Numbered from the stretch's first letter, positions 35,501 through 50,500 are shown. The stretch: DNA of 64,000 bases from Platynereis dumerilii (GCA_026936325.1 JAPTHN010000102.1:186001-250000); one strand, 5' to 3'. A program made the numbers and translations. The notes: a model not told the origin generated them from the letters alone.

Positions 35501-38500
35501 GTGCCAACATCATGAACACGAAATATATTTTATTTCATGTAGGCTTTAAAGACCATTTAATAAAATAGCTACACTGGGCCAAAGATAGGGTAAAGCATTC
35601 AATAGCTGAACCAGTGGTTGCTCTTTTAGAAATACTTTTACTTGTGGGTATCTGGTGTAGGTTTCAAGTTTTTTTTTTTTTTGCACATGGTATTTGTATC
35701 AGTCGCCTGTATATGCCTCTATTAAATCAGATTAAACCAATTTAACTTTTTCTTCCATATAGTTTACACTCAGACTTCTTAAAAACTAATCTTGAGTTCA
35801 CAGCTTGACACCTTGGCCTGCAAGTTGGTGCTGGTAAACATCAGATTATAGGTGGAGCCACCAGTACTGCAGAATAGCAGTTCACTGAGCTCCCCACTAG
35901 AGTTACTAAAAGTGAGTTATATTTTATTTACCTGCAGATATCATGTTGAAATATGGATGGTGATACAATTTAGAGTGTATAAGTGCCAACTAGCATGGCA
36001 AAAAGCATAGTTTCAAAATCATGAACAAACACTAGTGATCTAAAGTGTGGCTAGAGTGGCACCAAGATCTCTGATGCAGGCTGGGCATAAGAACCCTACA
36101 AAACTCAATTTTCGATCGCAGAAGTTAAACTTCAAACAGGTAAGTTTGTATGCACTGATGATAAAGCAAGTGCTTTATAAATGCTGGCAACCACTCATTT
36201 AATGCGTGAGTGCAACAAGCGCAAGTGTGGAAGCTGCCAGTTGCGCGAATTGCCTTTTCTTTTTCAGCTGGGTGTAGTGACGTCAACTTTCCCGGGCACT
36301 TTCTCTGGTATGACGTCACCACCCGTAAGGTCCCTTTTCACGTGGCGCGCCACATATATAAACAGTTCTTAGTGTTTTTTTATAGCTGACAGCAATTTGA
36401 TTTTATATGAATTTACTTTTTCTGAAACACGTGCTTTCTCTAAGCCAATGGTTTGATCAAACAAGAAATCATGTACAGCCACTACAGTTCTGCCACGTAC
36501 ACTGTAAAAAATTTCAGACAAAATTGGTTTTTTAGATTCAAAATGGTTTTTTGAAAAACCAAATTTCAATGCAAAACCAACATGGATTTTTAAAAAAACC
36601 ATTTTGAATCTAAAAAACCAATTTTGTCCCGACATTTTTTAGAGTGTAGTTGCACCTTGTTTATTCAGATCTGAGTAAGACATATAGTAGCTTCAGCTTT
36701 CTCGCTTTCCCTATATTCTTATTATGGTTTCGCAAATTTTTGTGATTAAAAAAAAACATGGATTTTATCATTTTTGACAGTTTGCGTAGAATTTGAAGCC
36801 TCTATCAAAGATCCTTCTGTTTCATTTATCACGACAAAGACCTCATAAATGGAAACACTAGAAATCTGTTATTCAGTAATTGGAAAGCTAATTGCCTTCC
36901 AAGAATGGCTGTTGTTTTTTACGTGGTTGTGAATTAAAATGACATTTTCAAGAGATCTTTGTCACTGAATCTGCTCTTAAACATGCTAGGTAAAGAATGA
37001 ATAATAGAACATTACCAGGAGTAAACCACTCAAGTTTTAATAAGTCCATTAATGAAATAAAACATGTTTTTAGAACACTCATATTTCATGATTTCATCAA
37101 CATAGTAGGCCTATAATGAAATGTCTATATTGGCCAACACACAAATTCTTGTGAAACAAAAAAGCCAAATGCTGGTGACTTAAAAGAAATACTTCTTTAT
37201 GGAGATAATAACGATAAACAATATGTATAGAGTGGGTCGAGGCAAGAAGCCCGGTTAGGTGAGAGGCCCCCCCCCCAGGGTTATATCTAAACTTACATTT
37301 TTGGTGCTTTTTCTTATTGATAGGATTGAAGCTAGAGGCTTTTTAGGTAATGTCACAAATTTTCAGGGCAAACAGCACCAAACCATAGAAGTAATTAAAT
37401 AAACAAAAAAAGGTGCATGGTTTTTGTAACTTTGATGAATTCTTTGAAAGTGGTTGTAAGAAATAACTTTGGAAATTTTTAAAAGTATAATGGATATCTG
37501 CATTGCTTCACTTTATGACCATTACATAAATATGATTTGGATCATATTTTTTGCATTTTAGCTCAAAATAAAATTAATATATGTGAGTTTGGGGCGAGAG
37601 GCCCCACATGGTATGGGGCATGAGGCCCCCCTTCACTGAGGCCTCGAAGCTGCTTCAGGAACCATTTCGTAATGTGTACTTTACCTTAAATCTTGATAGA
37701 ATAGCTAATTGAAATTGAAAAAATTTGGCCGAAATTAAAAAAAGGAAAAAAATATTAAAAAATAAATGTATGAACACTAAAATTCTGAAATTTGTAAAAA
37801 GTTAATAGAATGCCTTAAAAATGATAGAAGAACCCCAAGAAATAACTTTCAAGCTGAATCCGCTCGCAAAAAAAATTGCCATAGGATTATAATAGGGGGG
37901 CTTCTTGCCCAATGGGTGGGGTAAGAAGGCCATTTTAATTTTTTTACAAAAATTGCCGTAACTCCTTTATTAAAATTGGTAGACATTGATTCACTAGTTA
38001 TTAGTGGAGTCAAGTGATCCCTTCCAGACAACATAAGCATTTGAATAATCGACCACAAAAAGTAGGTCAAATCGCACCTCGAAGTTAAGGGGGGCTGCAT
38101 GCCCCGCGCTACTCTATATCATTTATTCATGCACAGTAAATATTTATACAGGCATGGTATGTAAAATGTAAAATACAGAAATGAAATTTAAAAGTTCATT
38201 TACAGGTCAATCAATAAAATCAAGAACTGCACAGAAAGTCTAAAATCGATTCAATATCACAGTCAGTAAAACCAATGAGATCAATTATAGTGATTTTTGC
38301 AATACATTTCTTGAAATATTTTTTTATTTCTTTTTGCAGTTTAATTTTGACAAATACAACTATTCTTCATTCATGAATAAGTCTTGCCTGTTTTAACAAC
38401 TTCAACGAAGTCTGAGATGTCCTGAAATGAAAGTTATAGTCACCTCAATGGGCGCCAGCCTGAGTTTGCTACAGGTGTAAGGAGGAGGGGCACACGCGTG

Positions 38501-41500
38501 GAGATAAAGCAATTAATTGTTTCCTAAACTCTTACATGAAACAAATTATTTTCACAATAGCATACAATCCTTTGTGACATGTTATCTCCCTGAGCAGTAA
38601 GACAGCCAAAGAAGCTATGGTCATGCGAAAAAGGGCCAGGCAATTGTGGTTTGACCAATTTTGTTGAATTTATTAAAAACCATGCAAACTTCGTGCAGAA
38701 TAATCTTGTGCAATACAACTGAAATTTGACGAGAAAAAAAAAACATATATAGGCCAATATCTAAAAATAAAACATACTTCACTTTATATTTGACAGTCTA
38801 CCTTTACAGTTTTTAAATCCCTTATCCAGCCTTTTACATTGATCTAAAATCATCCTAGGCCTGCATAAATTATTGTTGCCTATTTTCATTAATCCTGGTT
38901 ATCTCTGCACCCTGTTTAAATATTAAGACAAATAAAATTGAACTGTTAAAATTCACTCTCTGACAGAGTGAAACCATGGTTGCGGTTGAAGTGATAGGTT
39001 GTAGTTAACTGCTGGGCAGTGAAAATGTTGATGGTGCAAAAGGACAGGTCATACATAGTAGGGGGGCTTAGTCAAAAAATCGTTCACTTTATTACGATTT
39101 TATGAGGTTTTGGTTGTGGGTAGCCATGACCAAGACCTTAAAAAATCCACCGACCGCCAAGCGGATTTCACCCCCTGGTGGCCGTATTTGGCAAATCCAA
39201 TATGGCCGCCATCGGGTATCGGCGATTTCGTAACTTTTCAACCGGGCATCGTAAAAACATAAGTGATACCTCTAGTTTGGGGTTTTTCTGACTGAGGAAT
39301 TCATTTTTGGCATCAATTTGGTGATTTGAGCAATCCTGGTGGCCATATTGCACAAAATCAAGATGGCCGCCATAAAATTTACGGATTAGTAACTTCGTTA
39401 CTAAGCGTCATATATTCTCATATGATACCTCTATTTTGGGGTTATCATGGGCAAGGAATTCATTTTTTGCATTCTTTCTTTGATTGGACTATCCCCTGAT
39501 GGTCATATGGGATTTTAATAAAATGTTTAAGTCAGTGAAATGATGCCACTGGGCATTAAATCATTTCGCTCAATCACTCTGGAAGAAACAATGTCAGATA
39601 ACTTGAATCAGAGAAAGTAAAACCTCCTACAATATGCTTAAATCACCAAATGTTGCCACACTGTCATTTATTAATTTCTTTATAATTGTTTTATAACATT
39701 GCCAATTGTTTGCCCAGATGAAGGTCTTGTCACTTTAAAAAATTGTTTAATTGAGTTAAGTTACAAGCAATTAAATACAGCTCACTTGCTGAGAACTATT
39801 ATGGCTGATTGATATCGAATCAAGAATGGTGGTCTGTTTCTCTTTGGTTTAACCAGAACATACTGCATATTTTTAGAATTACATGTATTATAGTAGTTTT
39901 GCAGAAACCTCTTATATTTTCATCCCTTAGAGTTGAGCCTCCTCCTTCATTTCGCACCATTAGGCCTATGTGATTAATGTCCTGTGATAAATTTACTGGT
40001 GTTCGAGATAATCTACAAAATATGGGATTCATACATGAAATATGAAAAGAACATCTTCATTTGAATGCAGAATTTGAATTCCTAGTTCTTAAGAATAATT
40101 GAAGCAAAACATTTTTTAATGGACTCACTCCAATAAGCTTGAAGACTGAATATATTTACCCTCAAAGATTGTATGTTCACAATGCTCTTGACAAATATTT
40201 TGAAATCAAGATGATATTCTGCTATTAAACAGGAGACAATTTCTCAGCAAGCAGTATCTTTAGAATGATTACTTCCCCGACTGGAGGTAGGGATCTAACT
40301 GACAAAAATGCATGTTAGAACCCGACAAAGAGGTGTCTAGCTGACTTAGACATCATATGCTTCTTCTATTATACATTTTGACTTATATTTTTTGTAAAAT
40401 AAACAATAATCTGATTGTTTGTTTGCTGTTGTAAACACAGTTAATCCCTAGGCGGGCGCTAACATGCAAAATTATCAGTTAGATACTAGCTTTTCCAGTG
40501 TTGTAAGTATCTTGGTGATGTCTAACATGAATTAGTGCCAGCATCATAAACATTAATTGTTGTTCTGGAGAGGACAATCACCTTGACAAATGTTGATGCA
40601 GGATCTCAAGATTTATACAATGCTTGTGTTTGTGTTACAGCAATGAAACCTGTGGTGTTTGTCACACAAGGTGATCATTTTAGAGATACAATTATAATAT
40701 TCTCAGGTGCAATTACTATAAAACAGCCCTTATGAACATTTTATTGATACCAGACATCTTCCTTTCTTTGACAACTATGTTGTGGCACTCCAAGTCCCAC
40801 AGAAAAATGCTTAGAGGAGTGGTTTGCACCTCAGGGAATAATTGGTTTCTGAAAAACTGACGACAACTGATGTAATTTGATCAAAGATACATTTAGGATT
40901 TCTGGCTCTGAAATAAGGGAGAGGTACAGATTTAAGTGGAAAGGCGAGGCTTTGACATACATGTATAATGTAGGCTAAAACAATCACATCTCATTCAGGC
41001 AAAACAAGCTCAATTGCAATATCCCTGTTTTCCTGGAGATGACTATGCTTGATGGTGGCACAGCAATGCACATATTGGACATGTTGCTAATGCCTTGATC
41101 TTAATTGGTTGTCAAGATGGGAACTCAGAGGGCTATTACAGCGAACACTTTGATATAGAATTAAAGTGGAGTGTGGCACTGTGAAAATGGCACTGCGTGA
41201 CTCATGATAGCAGATGAAGCGTCATCTTCTCTACTTCCAACATGGGAAATATAGAGGCTGTTTGATTAGTCATGATCAAGAGTAAGCCATTTGACTTCTT
41301 ATAGCAAATTTTAGAGTGAAAATCAGATGCATAATCCTTTCGTTTGGCTGTCACCAACAAGTGGGATAAGTCTCATTCAATCTGATTAACATTGAAAGTA
41401 TTGGTTTGATCATGACAAATCATCAGCATGATGACACTCGAAGTGCCATTTTCACAGTGCCACAGTCCACTTTAATTCGATATCAAAGTGTTTCGCTGTA

Positions 41501-44500
41501 ACAGGCCAATAAGAAAATCTGAACAGCTGATGGAGGTTCGTCCAAATAGTTATTCGTCTTATGATACAAGTGTAAAAGCAGTAGGTAAGGCAGCAGGTCC
41601 TGAACTCTGTCAGGCTCATTGACCATTTGAAGGTGATGAGATCTCATTGACAGCTCATTATGTGGAGTCACTTAAAAAACACTTTGTCAGTTGTTTGAAA
41701 TGGTGTGATCCAATAATGCAGCAGTAACATTTGATTTCAAGTAATGTAGACATTTGCATTTTGTTTTAAGTTCGCCATGGGTGACATTTAATAAGGATAT
41801 ACTGTAATCACCTAATGCTGACTGTAAGGGCCCTGAACTTCCTTGGTAACCAAGACAAGGAGACATGTTGACAAATCTAACATGTGTATAAGCTGCTGAG
41901 CAGGGTGGCATTTCGGGCCCCGTGGCAAAATAAGTCAGTGGGCCCATAGGTCCCTGCCATCAGCGATATTTAAAAATGAAAAAGCAATACTACAGGCCTG
42001 ATTTGGCAAGTTGTTAGAATTAGGTTGGGGTCGCCACTTGAAAGGCTGTGTCCCTTATGCAACACACAATCATGAACCTGATAGCATAATTTCACTCATT
42101 TCTTGAAATATTTATTTTTTGGCATCTTGAATGGACACCCATGAGTGGATGAGCTCATAGCAACTGCCAGTTGCCACATAGGCCAGTCCGCCCATGCTTC
42201 TGAGAGTGCCAATCTCATCTAGAGTATCTCAATGTCAGAAAATGGCAGATTGGCTGGCTTGTTGATGATTGTGATTTTCTTGGATAATGCAAACAGCAGA
42301 ATAGTAATTCTATTGTTGTTTTATCTGTCAGTTGTTGGATGAATGACATACATTATTCTAGTGCAAAAAGCAGATTTCAAGCCACTGATATGATGATAGT
42401 TTTCATGCAACTCATGATGCTGAAGGAGAATTTCAAAATTGCTCATTCAACTTCAGTGATTTTTGTCCAACTGTCAAGCATAATATTACTGATGCCATGT
42501 TGTATGACAATTCAAGATATACAAAAAAAAAATCTGAATCATGTTCTTCCTTATCAAGAGTATAGCATTAATTTATTGATAAACATTTATCTAATCATTT
42601 ACGTGTTGAAGTGAGAAAGTCACCATGTAAGTTAGCAAGATGCTCGGCCTCGTGGACTTTTATTTTAACTAAGCAGAATTCAGGGTGGGGTGCTTAAATA
42701 CCTCCCTTCCTTTCAGAGAAATCAAGGATTTTCTGTTATATATCAATTGGATATCTTGCCCTAATCTTGTCCACACGAGCACCGGCTAATTCAATAACAC
42801 CCTACCGCAAATCCCAGCATTTATGAATACAGTACGAAGTCTGTAGGCCTACATTAGTTTATTGTTCTGCTGTATTGCATATCACATCTCAGAACAAGTG
42901 AAATTGAGCCACTGTTGCAAGTCTGGGAGCAAGGTGCTAGGATGCACCAATGCTATATCAATAGAAACTGCACATATTGGGCTCCAGAATACAACCTAAT
43001 CCAAGTTATCACTCTGGACTTTCACTTCCAAGTTTGGAAAGGGGTGCTAGTCTACATGGATTGAACTTCTCTTTCAGAGGGGAGAATGCCAGTCACTATT
43101 TATTTTTTATCAGTGAAATACACAATTGCAAATGGACGACGTCCACCGCACATAATGTCCTACTGCATGGGGCATTATTTGATGGCATATTGATTTCTTC
43201 AATCATCAGTTTAAAGAAGGTTGAAATCCATGCGGTGCCCATACAGCTGCAGTGAGAGTCGGCTGTAAATTATGAATTTCTGGGTGTTCAAGTGGATAAG
43301 GTTGTGCGCTAAAATGAATATGTCTGATATTTATAGACATTGCATGGTCCCTCCGTTGTACGAAGACCAAAGAAGCTGTTCTTTGAGCAGAAAGAAGTCA
43401 AATAACTAAAAAGTAAAGAGTTTGCCCTATTGTCCCTATTAATTGACAAATAACTTCTCAAGATAAAGAGCCATATAGAAGGGTCTCAGTTCAAAAATCT
43501 CAATGCAAGTTTTGAGGTCTACAATACTTGATTCAATCCTACAAATACATGTGCAAAATTGTGCATCGTTTCCATTGACTCAAAAACATATTGTCAGAAT
43601 CCCATAGGGCCACCAGGGTGCTCCAATCAAAGAAAATATATAAAAAATGAATTCCTTGCCCATTAAAACCCCAAAAAGAAGGTATCATATTAGAATCAGC
43701 GATGCTTAATAACGAAGTTACGTAAGCTTGCCAATTTTTAGGGCGGCCATCATGAATTTTTCCATTATGGCCACCAGGATTGCTCAAATTACCAAATTGA
43801 TGCCAAAAATGAATTCCTCAATCAGAAATACCCCAAACTAGAGGTATCACTTGTGTATTTACGATGCCCGGTTGAAAAGTTACGATATGGCCGATATCTG
43901 ATGGCGGCCATATTGGATTTGCCAAATATGGCCACCAGGGGTGAAATCAGCTTGGCGGTCGGTGGATTTTGAAAGGTCTTGGTCATGGCTACCCACAACC
44001 AAAACCTCATAAAATCGTAATAAAGTGAACGATTCCACCCAATATTGAGGCTAAGCCCCCCTACTAACGTGGATAATTTGAAGTATGTATGAGAAATATT
44101 TTCATCGGAAAGTACATTAAGAGCAGTCGAACAGATTATAAATTATTTTTCTCCATTCGATCCATGCATCCATTGAGAATTCAATGAGTACAATTCCCAA
44201 CATATTTTCTGCTGCACGAGTTTTGCAGGCCCCATTCAAGTATGTGACTCCTGGAACTCCTTGATTTCCAAACAGCCTATAGGGGGCAACCATGATATGA
44301 CCAGGGGGTGGCTTGGAGTTTTCTTTAAATAAATAATTCCTTGCCCGCTTTTTGTGAAAAAATATCAATACTTTCCAGGCAGTCAGGAAATAAATAATTT
44401 CTGCATGGTGGGGTATTTCTTGATATGGTGTTGTTTGATTTAGAACTTAATAATACTTGCAATACATAATTAAGTCCGCGCTATTGTAGTGAAATAAATC

Positions 44501-47500
44501 ATTTCCCGTCGAGGAAAACTCCAAGCCCTCCCTAAGGCTTCCCAGCCCTCCCTTGATTATCTAATGGTAACCCCCTTACTATAAGCACAGCTGTAATCCA
44601 CGGTGAGTTGCCATGGTGATGAAGAAGAAAGAAAGAAGGGCACATCACAAGGCGTTTGATTCCGGTCTGATTTGGGCCAAAAACAGGAAATGAGATTGTA
44701 TTGCTAGCAGCAGACTTACAAGAGCGTCTGATATTACGTGATGATTATTTAGACCTGGGCATTCTCTGTGGATATATGTATACCCCCAAGCAGACAGTGA
44801 CTGGTAACACCTAGTTGGATCATGGACCCAGCGAGATGCATACACGTACTTAAGTCAAACTGGCCTTAGAGTAGAAATAACTTACTTGTATTTTAAAATG
44901 TTATTTCATCAGTATTGTGCTAGAACTACATCATATACATGGGAGCATAGTCTCTAAATACTGCACCTACAATCAGGGCTTTGGAGTCAGAGTCAGGAGT
45001 CAGAGTCGGTAGGTCAGAGGTTTTTGGTTGGCGTTGGAGTCGGGAGTCAAACTTTGATTTTCATGTGGAGTCAGAGTCGGAGGTGAAAAATGTAATAGGT
45101 GACTCGTGACTCATAAGAATAATTAATATTATACAAAAACTCAGTTACAAAATGTGAAATAGGGCTATATAAAGCCAACGGAGTCGGAGTTGGTTCACTT
45201 ATTACCCGACTTGAAGCCCTGACCTACATACAATATAATGTTGTAGACTCTTCACTTTTGTCTGTCTGTCTGTCTGGCTAGCTTTCTGTCTGTCTGTCTG
45301 TCAACAAGATTGAGGAAAAAAATGCTGCGTGCTTTCTTATGAAACTGTGAAGGATTTTTCCAATTACCGCAACGAAGAACTGATTCAATTATGGTAAAGA
45401 TGCATGTAGCCAATACTGCCTTTAGATCTTACAGCTTTAATTTGTTGCATGTTTTCAAGGGACTCTGAGACAGTTGATGTAGCTGGGTCCCAAGAGTCTA
45501 TAATGATGCGAACATGCCATGGCCTCACAACCGAAAATAATATCAGGTCGTGATCTTATCTTTAGTTTCTCTGACACTTTACTGGACTTTTTTATTTTCT
45601 TTTGCAGGACTTGAGAACTGTTGGGAATCTGTTCATTGTCAACTTGGCCTTCGCTGACTTGTGTGTCACTGGATTCGTGGATCCCTTCAGTGTGGTTGGT
45701 GAGTCATCTTCAAATTTATTTTTAAAAATAACATGCACAAGGCACTTTAAAGGGCATTCTGCACATCATCTGACTACTGATCTAAAGTCCTGTGGTTATC
45801 TTGTTTAACTGTTATGGCATAAAAAGGTATAGCAACAGCTTGATGAAGCATGCAGCAGTGTTTTGTCCTAATTGCTGACCTCTTGTTGTTTTGACAAATG
45901 TGGGAAAGCCCCTGAATGACATCACAGGACTCCCTCTTTCCAGTTTTTGTAGGATGGTTTTCCTGGGTCTCAAAAATGGTATTTAAACAATGTCCATGTT
46001 CCTGAATTTGATCAGCACAATCATAGGCAAATAAAACCCCGTGTACAAAGTTTGAATGAAATTGGTGCAGTAGATTGTCGCAAAATTTGTCCACAAGATT
46101 CCAGAGAAGGACAGTAACAATAGGGCAGAATGCCCTAATAATACTAAAAACAAAGAACTTTTACAAAAAAACGGAGGGATGAGCAAATGGGTGCATGTGG
46201 TACAGTGTAGGTCATCTAAATGGGGAAAGGTTCCGTCACGATTTGAAAGTGCCAGATGGACTAGGTCTGTGCGCTGTTCGGTGCAGACCTACAGATGGAC
46301 CAAAGAGATGGACTACATGAGACCCTGATCCATTTTGAATGGCCTCATAAATCGCCTGTGTATCAATTTCTGCTTTTTTTTTTAAACAACCAGACGGATA
46401 ACAATGTTCATGATATCCGCTAAAAAAAATTAAATTTCATTTGCCTTCTAATATCCAAGGATTTATTGAAAGTTTCTGGAGCAACAGGTCTTCAGTTGCC
46501 ACTCTGCAGGAACTGACATAGGCCTACAGCTTTTTGGAGTCACTGGGGGAGCAATCCTCATACAAAGGCAATGCTGAACTTGTGGCTTGATCCTCCTTTA
46601 ATTGACAAACTTAAAAAAATTGACTAATTAAGTCTTCAAAATTGATTAACTATTACAAAATTTGACTAATAATGACCAGTGATGAAATGATCCAGTCAAA
46701 AATACTTTCAGCTTTCTTCACACATCTGTCAAACACATAAAATGAAGCAGACGTCATGTAAAATTGTTTTGATCCCAGACTGACTGTTTGCTTTGACCTG
46801 CTTGACGTACTTAACCATGTCAATATTGTTGTTGCAAAAGTTGACAAAGAATGCCAAACGCCATTGACGTAGGTGTCTCTTAGTTTTCTGTTTAGGGAAG
46901 CCCGGAGAACATCTCAGGAAATTGCTCTTCTTTTTTTTCTTCATAGTAAACTTGTTGCAAGTATCCAGACATCATTGTCATAATTTGGCATTTTTCCATA
47001 ACTTTTCTGTGACATCAAAACACGAAGAAAACAAAATATCGCAAGTATCTTTCGACGCACTTTCCGGGCCTTCGATACCAAGCCCCTGATTGATGGAATG
47101 ATTTTGGCAAATGGCATCAAGGCACTATTTACTTTAACTTGTATTATTTTTTCTCTTTTATGTTCAGCGCTTCTGAAAATGGTATACATAAAATTTATAT
47201 AGATAGTAGTAATGGGTGTTTTTTTTAATGATTTCTAACTATTGAAAAAGCTTATGAAGAATACTTTATGGTACAACCCCATTCAAAGGTGCAAGAAAAA
47301 GGGCAATTACGTCAAAGCACACATAAAATGAATTGAAGCATGTTGAAACATGCAGAATTGACAATGACAATGACAATGACAAAATTTATTCAGACCAATA
47401 AGGAATAACCGTTACATAATCTGATTTTGAACTTATTTTTCCACAGGTCTAGGAGGTGCACACTAAGCCTAGACCTGTAGAAAAATAAGTTCAAAATCAA

Positions 47501-50500
47501 ATTGGATGATAACGCATTAATTTACTGGTCATGTTCTGATATGCATGTAGTCAACGAAATTTCTGGTGAACTTCCACATGATATACAGCTCATGGCAGCT
47601 GTGATGTGCAGAGATGAAGGGAACATTGCCAAAGGTTCCCATGCCATTTTATGGCGATCGCCTTGCGATGATGGGTGACAAGAGGACTGGGAGTTTGGCA
47701 TATACGCTATTTATTCAGGGATGCCCAGGATCTTTTAGTTGCCCCAGCACAGAACACTGGATACTATCGCCTCCATTTAATGTTCCACGGGCTCGGACTA
47801 AAGTGAGTTCCCGGAGTGAGATTTGAACCCAAACCCTCATAGCCAGTGGTACACAAATAAGCGCTCTTGACCATTAGGCCACAGGGGAACATAAATGTTT
47901 CGAAACATTCAAAGCAAATTAAGAATTGTACGTTCAAGAACGAAAGAAAAAATATCATGTATAAGTAATGTGTACAATATCTAGATGTGTTGTAAAATGA
48001 AACAAAATCAGACCCCATTTTTAGAGATGCTTGCTTGCTTGCAAGCGGCATCTCTATCGTGGGAGGAAGGCTCTGAAACTTATGACAACTGCCTTGGTCA
48101 TGCTGTTTCATCTCTGTCATTAAAACGTTGCATACAGTCTCAAAAGAATTTTATCTTGTGTTGATAAACTTTTCGTGTCTTTCTGAGATGAAAAAAATTG
48201 ATAAAGAAAACAAATAGGCTGAGTTTCTGCAGGTCAAAGGTAAATCACCAAAAGTAGGTCACAGCCCAGATACCCTCCAGCAGGTCTCACATGCCAGATA
48301 CCCTCCAGCAGGTCTCACATGCCAAGGGGTAGATACTATTATGGGCAGTCTATCTACAAGCATCTCTTAAGGTGGCTCGATACTCATGAAATTTCCAAGA
48401 TAGGATTTTTTAAAAACAGTTTAAAATGATCCAAAAAATAGTTTATAGCAAGGATATATAAACGAAAGTGGTCGCTACCAGCCTTTTTTTTTTCAAAATA
48501 TTTGAGGTTATATGAAAGAAAGTCAGTCCACGCAAACCTAAAAAACTCAATTTTTTGAGTGAGTTTTTTACTGTGAAGTTGTCCATGCCATTCAGTAGCC
48601 ATTCATGCTATGTTAATAAATGAAGCATGGAATTAAAGAGAACAGTTTTATGAAAAAGATAATGACCGTTTCAGAAAGACATATTTTATTTAAAGGGATT
48701 TCCAAGGGGCTCGGAATAAAAGTTTCGATTTTGAAAATTTAAACTTTTTTATAAAACATAGTGCTAAAAAAAATTGACGAGATGGGATTTTGTACTTCTT
48801 TTTCATTTACTTCCAAAAATAGTGGGGAACAATATGATGATACAGACAAGCCTCCCTACCACACTTGAAATTGATATAAACATTTATTTATATCACCAAG
48901 TCATTTTTGAGAAATTAGACCTGCTTGCCAAAATTGCCTGTGAAAAATTTCTATTCGGAGTATCAAGCTGAAATTCCGGCTGTATGTAGTCCTCTTCATA
49001 TCGCATTTACAGGTGATTTCATTAGTACACGATTCTTAGGTTCTAGACCCACCAAATACATGCCGTTTTTACCCTGGGTTCCCCCAGGGTAATTTTATCT
49101 AAAAAACCAGTCTGAGAGATTTTTGGAAAAAAGTTTTCCCGGCCTTAATACAGGTGTGGAAGTGGTCAAGTGGGCCATTTTGTGTTCATATAGAACTGAA
49201 CTAAAATGCGTTGTGGAATTCGGGATAGTTTGTTGTGATTTTTTTTTTCGATTTTTTTTTTTTTTTTATATAAAAAATTTATTTTTTCAATTTTTTTTTT
49301 TAAATAGTTTGTTTTTGTCATGGATCATTTGAGTCTTGCTGTTTTCAAGTTGGCCTAGCATTTTAATATCGCCCACACGACAATCTTCCATGCGTTTTAA
49401 GGAAGGCCAATAATGCATTTGGCAATTGCTTTTTGCAGTGCATCTATTCTCAGAAGCAGTCTAACAATGCAAATTGCAATTCTGCAAGTTCTATAGCCTT
49501 TCTTCACCCTCAGTTTACCAAATTGCCATTGAGAAAGAGCACTTGAAGTCAATCTGACAGGTGTCAATGCTGATTGCATTCCGCAGTGCAGTGCTACTTT
49601 GATATTGTATCCATGGATCTTATGCTTAAAATTTTGCTAATTCCCAACAGAACCCAGGGTTTGAATCCTCGGATTCTTGTTAGTTAATCTGATTGGTTTA
49701 GAAACAACAGAACGTCACACATTTGATTTATCAAACGTAGTTTGTGCTTGTTTAGCATTGATTCCTCACAGCCAAGTGTGAATGACAAGAATCGCATGGT
49801 AATGAAAACACCTGTAATGCTCCAAACGAGAAGTCTCTAACCCCAATAGAAGTGGCGCAAATTGCAAACAAAGCGGCCGACGCACAGAATTCTCAAAATT
49901 GAAAAAAGATGATGAAGCAGTCTCAGCAGAGCCTGCTGCAATGGTGACGTTACGATAGATAGGGCCTGCCTGGCTGCGCGTGAATGTGCGCTAACTACCA
50001 CTTTGCATGAGTAGCGAGCCACCTTAAAGTGCTTGCACGTTATTTTTATGTATGTGTATATTTTTGCAGGAATCCTCTTGGGAGAGCAGTGGTTCGTGGG
50101 CAAGGGATGGCTGTGCGAGATCATTGCTTCAGTCTGCCTGACGTCCTGTTTCTGCAGTTTGCTGAGCATCGGAGCGATCTCGTTCAACAGATACATCCAC
50201 ATCTGCCACGACTCTTATTACAAAAGGATCTTCACTCTGACCAACACCATCCTCATGTGCCTGGGTCTCTGGATCGTCAGCTTCTTGGCCGAGATGCCCA
50301 ACTTCCTCGGCTGGGGAGACCACGTCTATGACAGGAAAACAATGAGGTAGGTGGTGGAGGGTATTATATCATATATAATTATTATATTGCTCCTATTGTG
50401 ACATCCTATAGCAACTACACCATGAGTCAGAAAAAAGGAGAGTACTCTATTTTGTTTATTTTTTCAATATTTGATCAGGCAATTCACATACGCTAAAAAC

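Larger units (their letters stand above)
39058..44064. mobile_element. TA-flanked 5.0-kb unit with ~0.46-kb inverted ends
   Basis: Left arm 39058-39512 and right arm about 43602-44064 are inverted copies beginning GTAGGGGGGCTTAG. TA flanks both outer ends (39056-39057, 44065-44066). Each arm contains tandem ~190-bp subunits with TGGTGGCC(G/A)TAT..., AAGATGGCCGCCAT and GGAATTCATTTTT. The interior holds other dispersed repeats (40290-40530, 41171-41490) and no transposase. It is either a large non-autonomous Tc1-type unit or two solo copies in opposite orientation; the interior repeats must then be later insertions. Confidence 0.7.

Noticed and set aside
50029-50331. 100-codon alternative plus frame and 121-codon minus frame over receptor exon 3
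   Set aside because: Shadows of the balanced-composition receptor exon in other frames.
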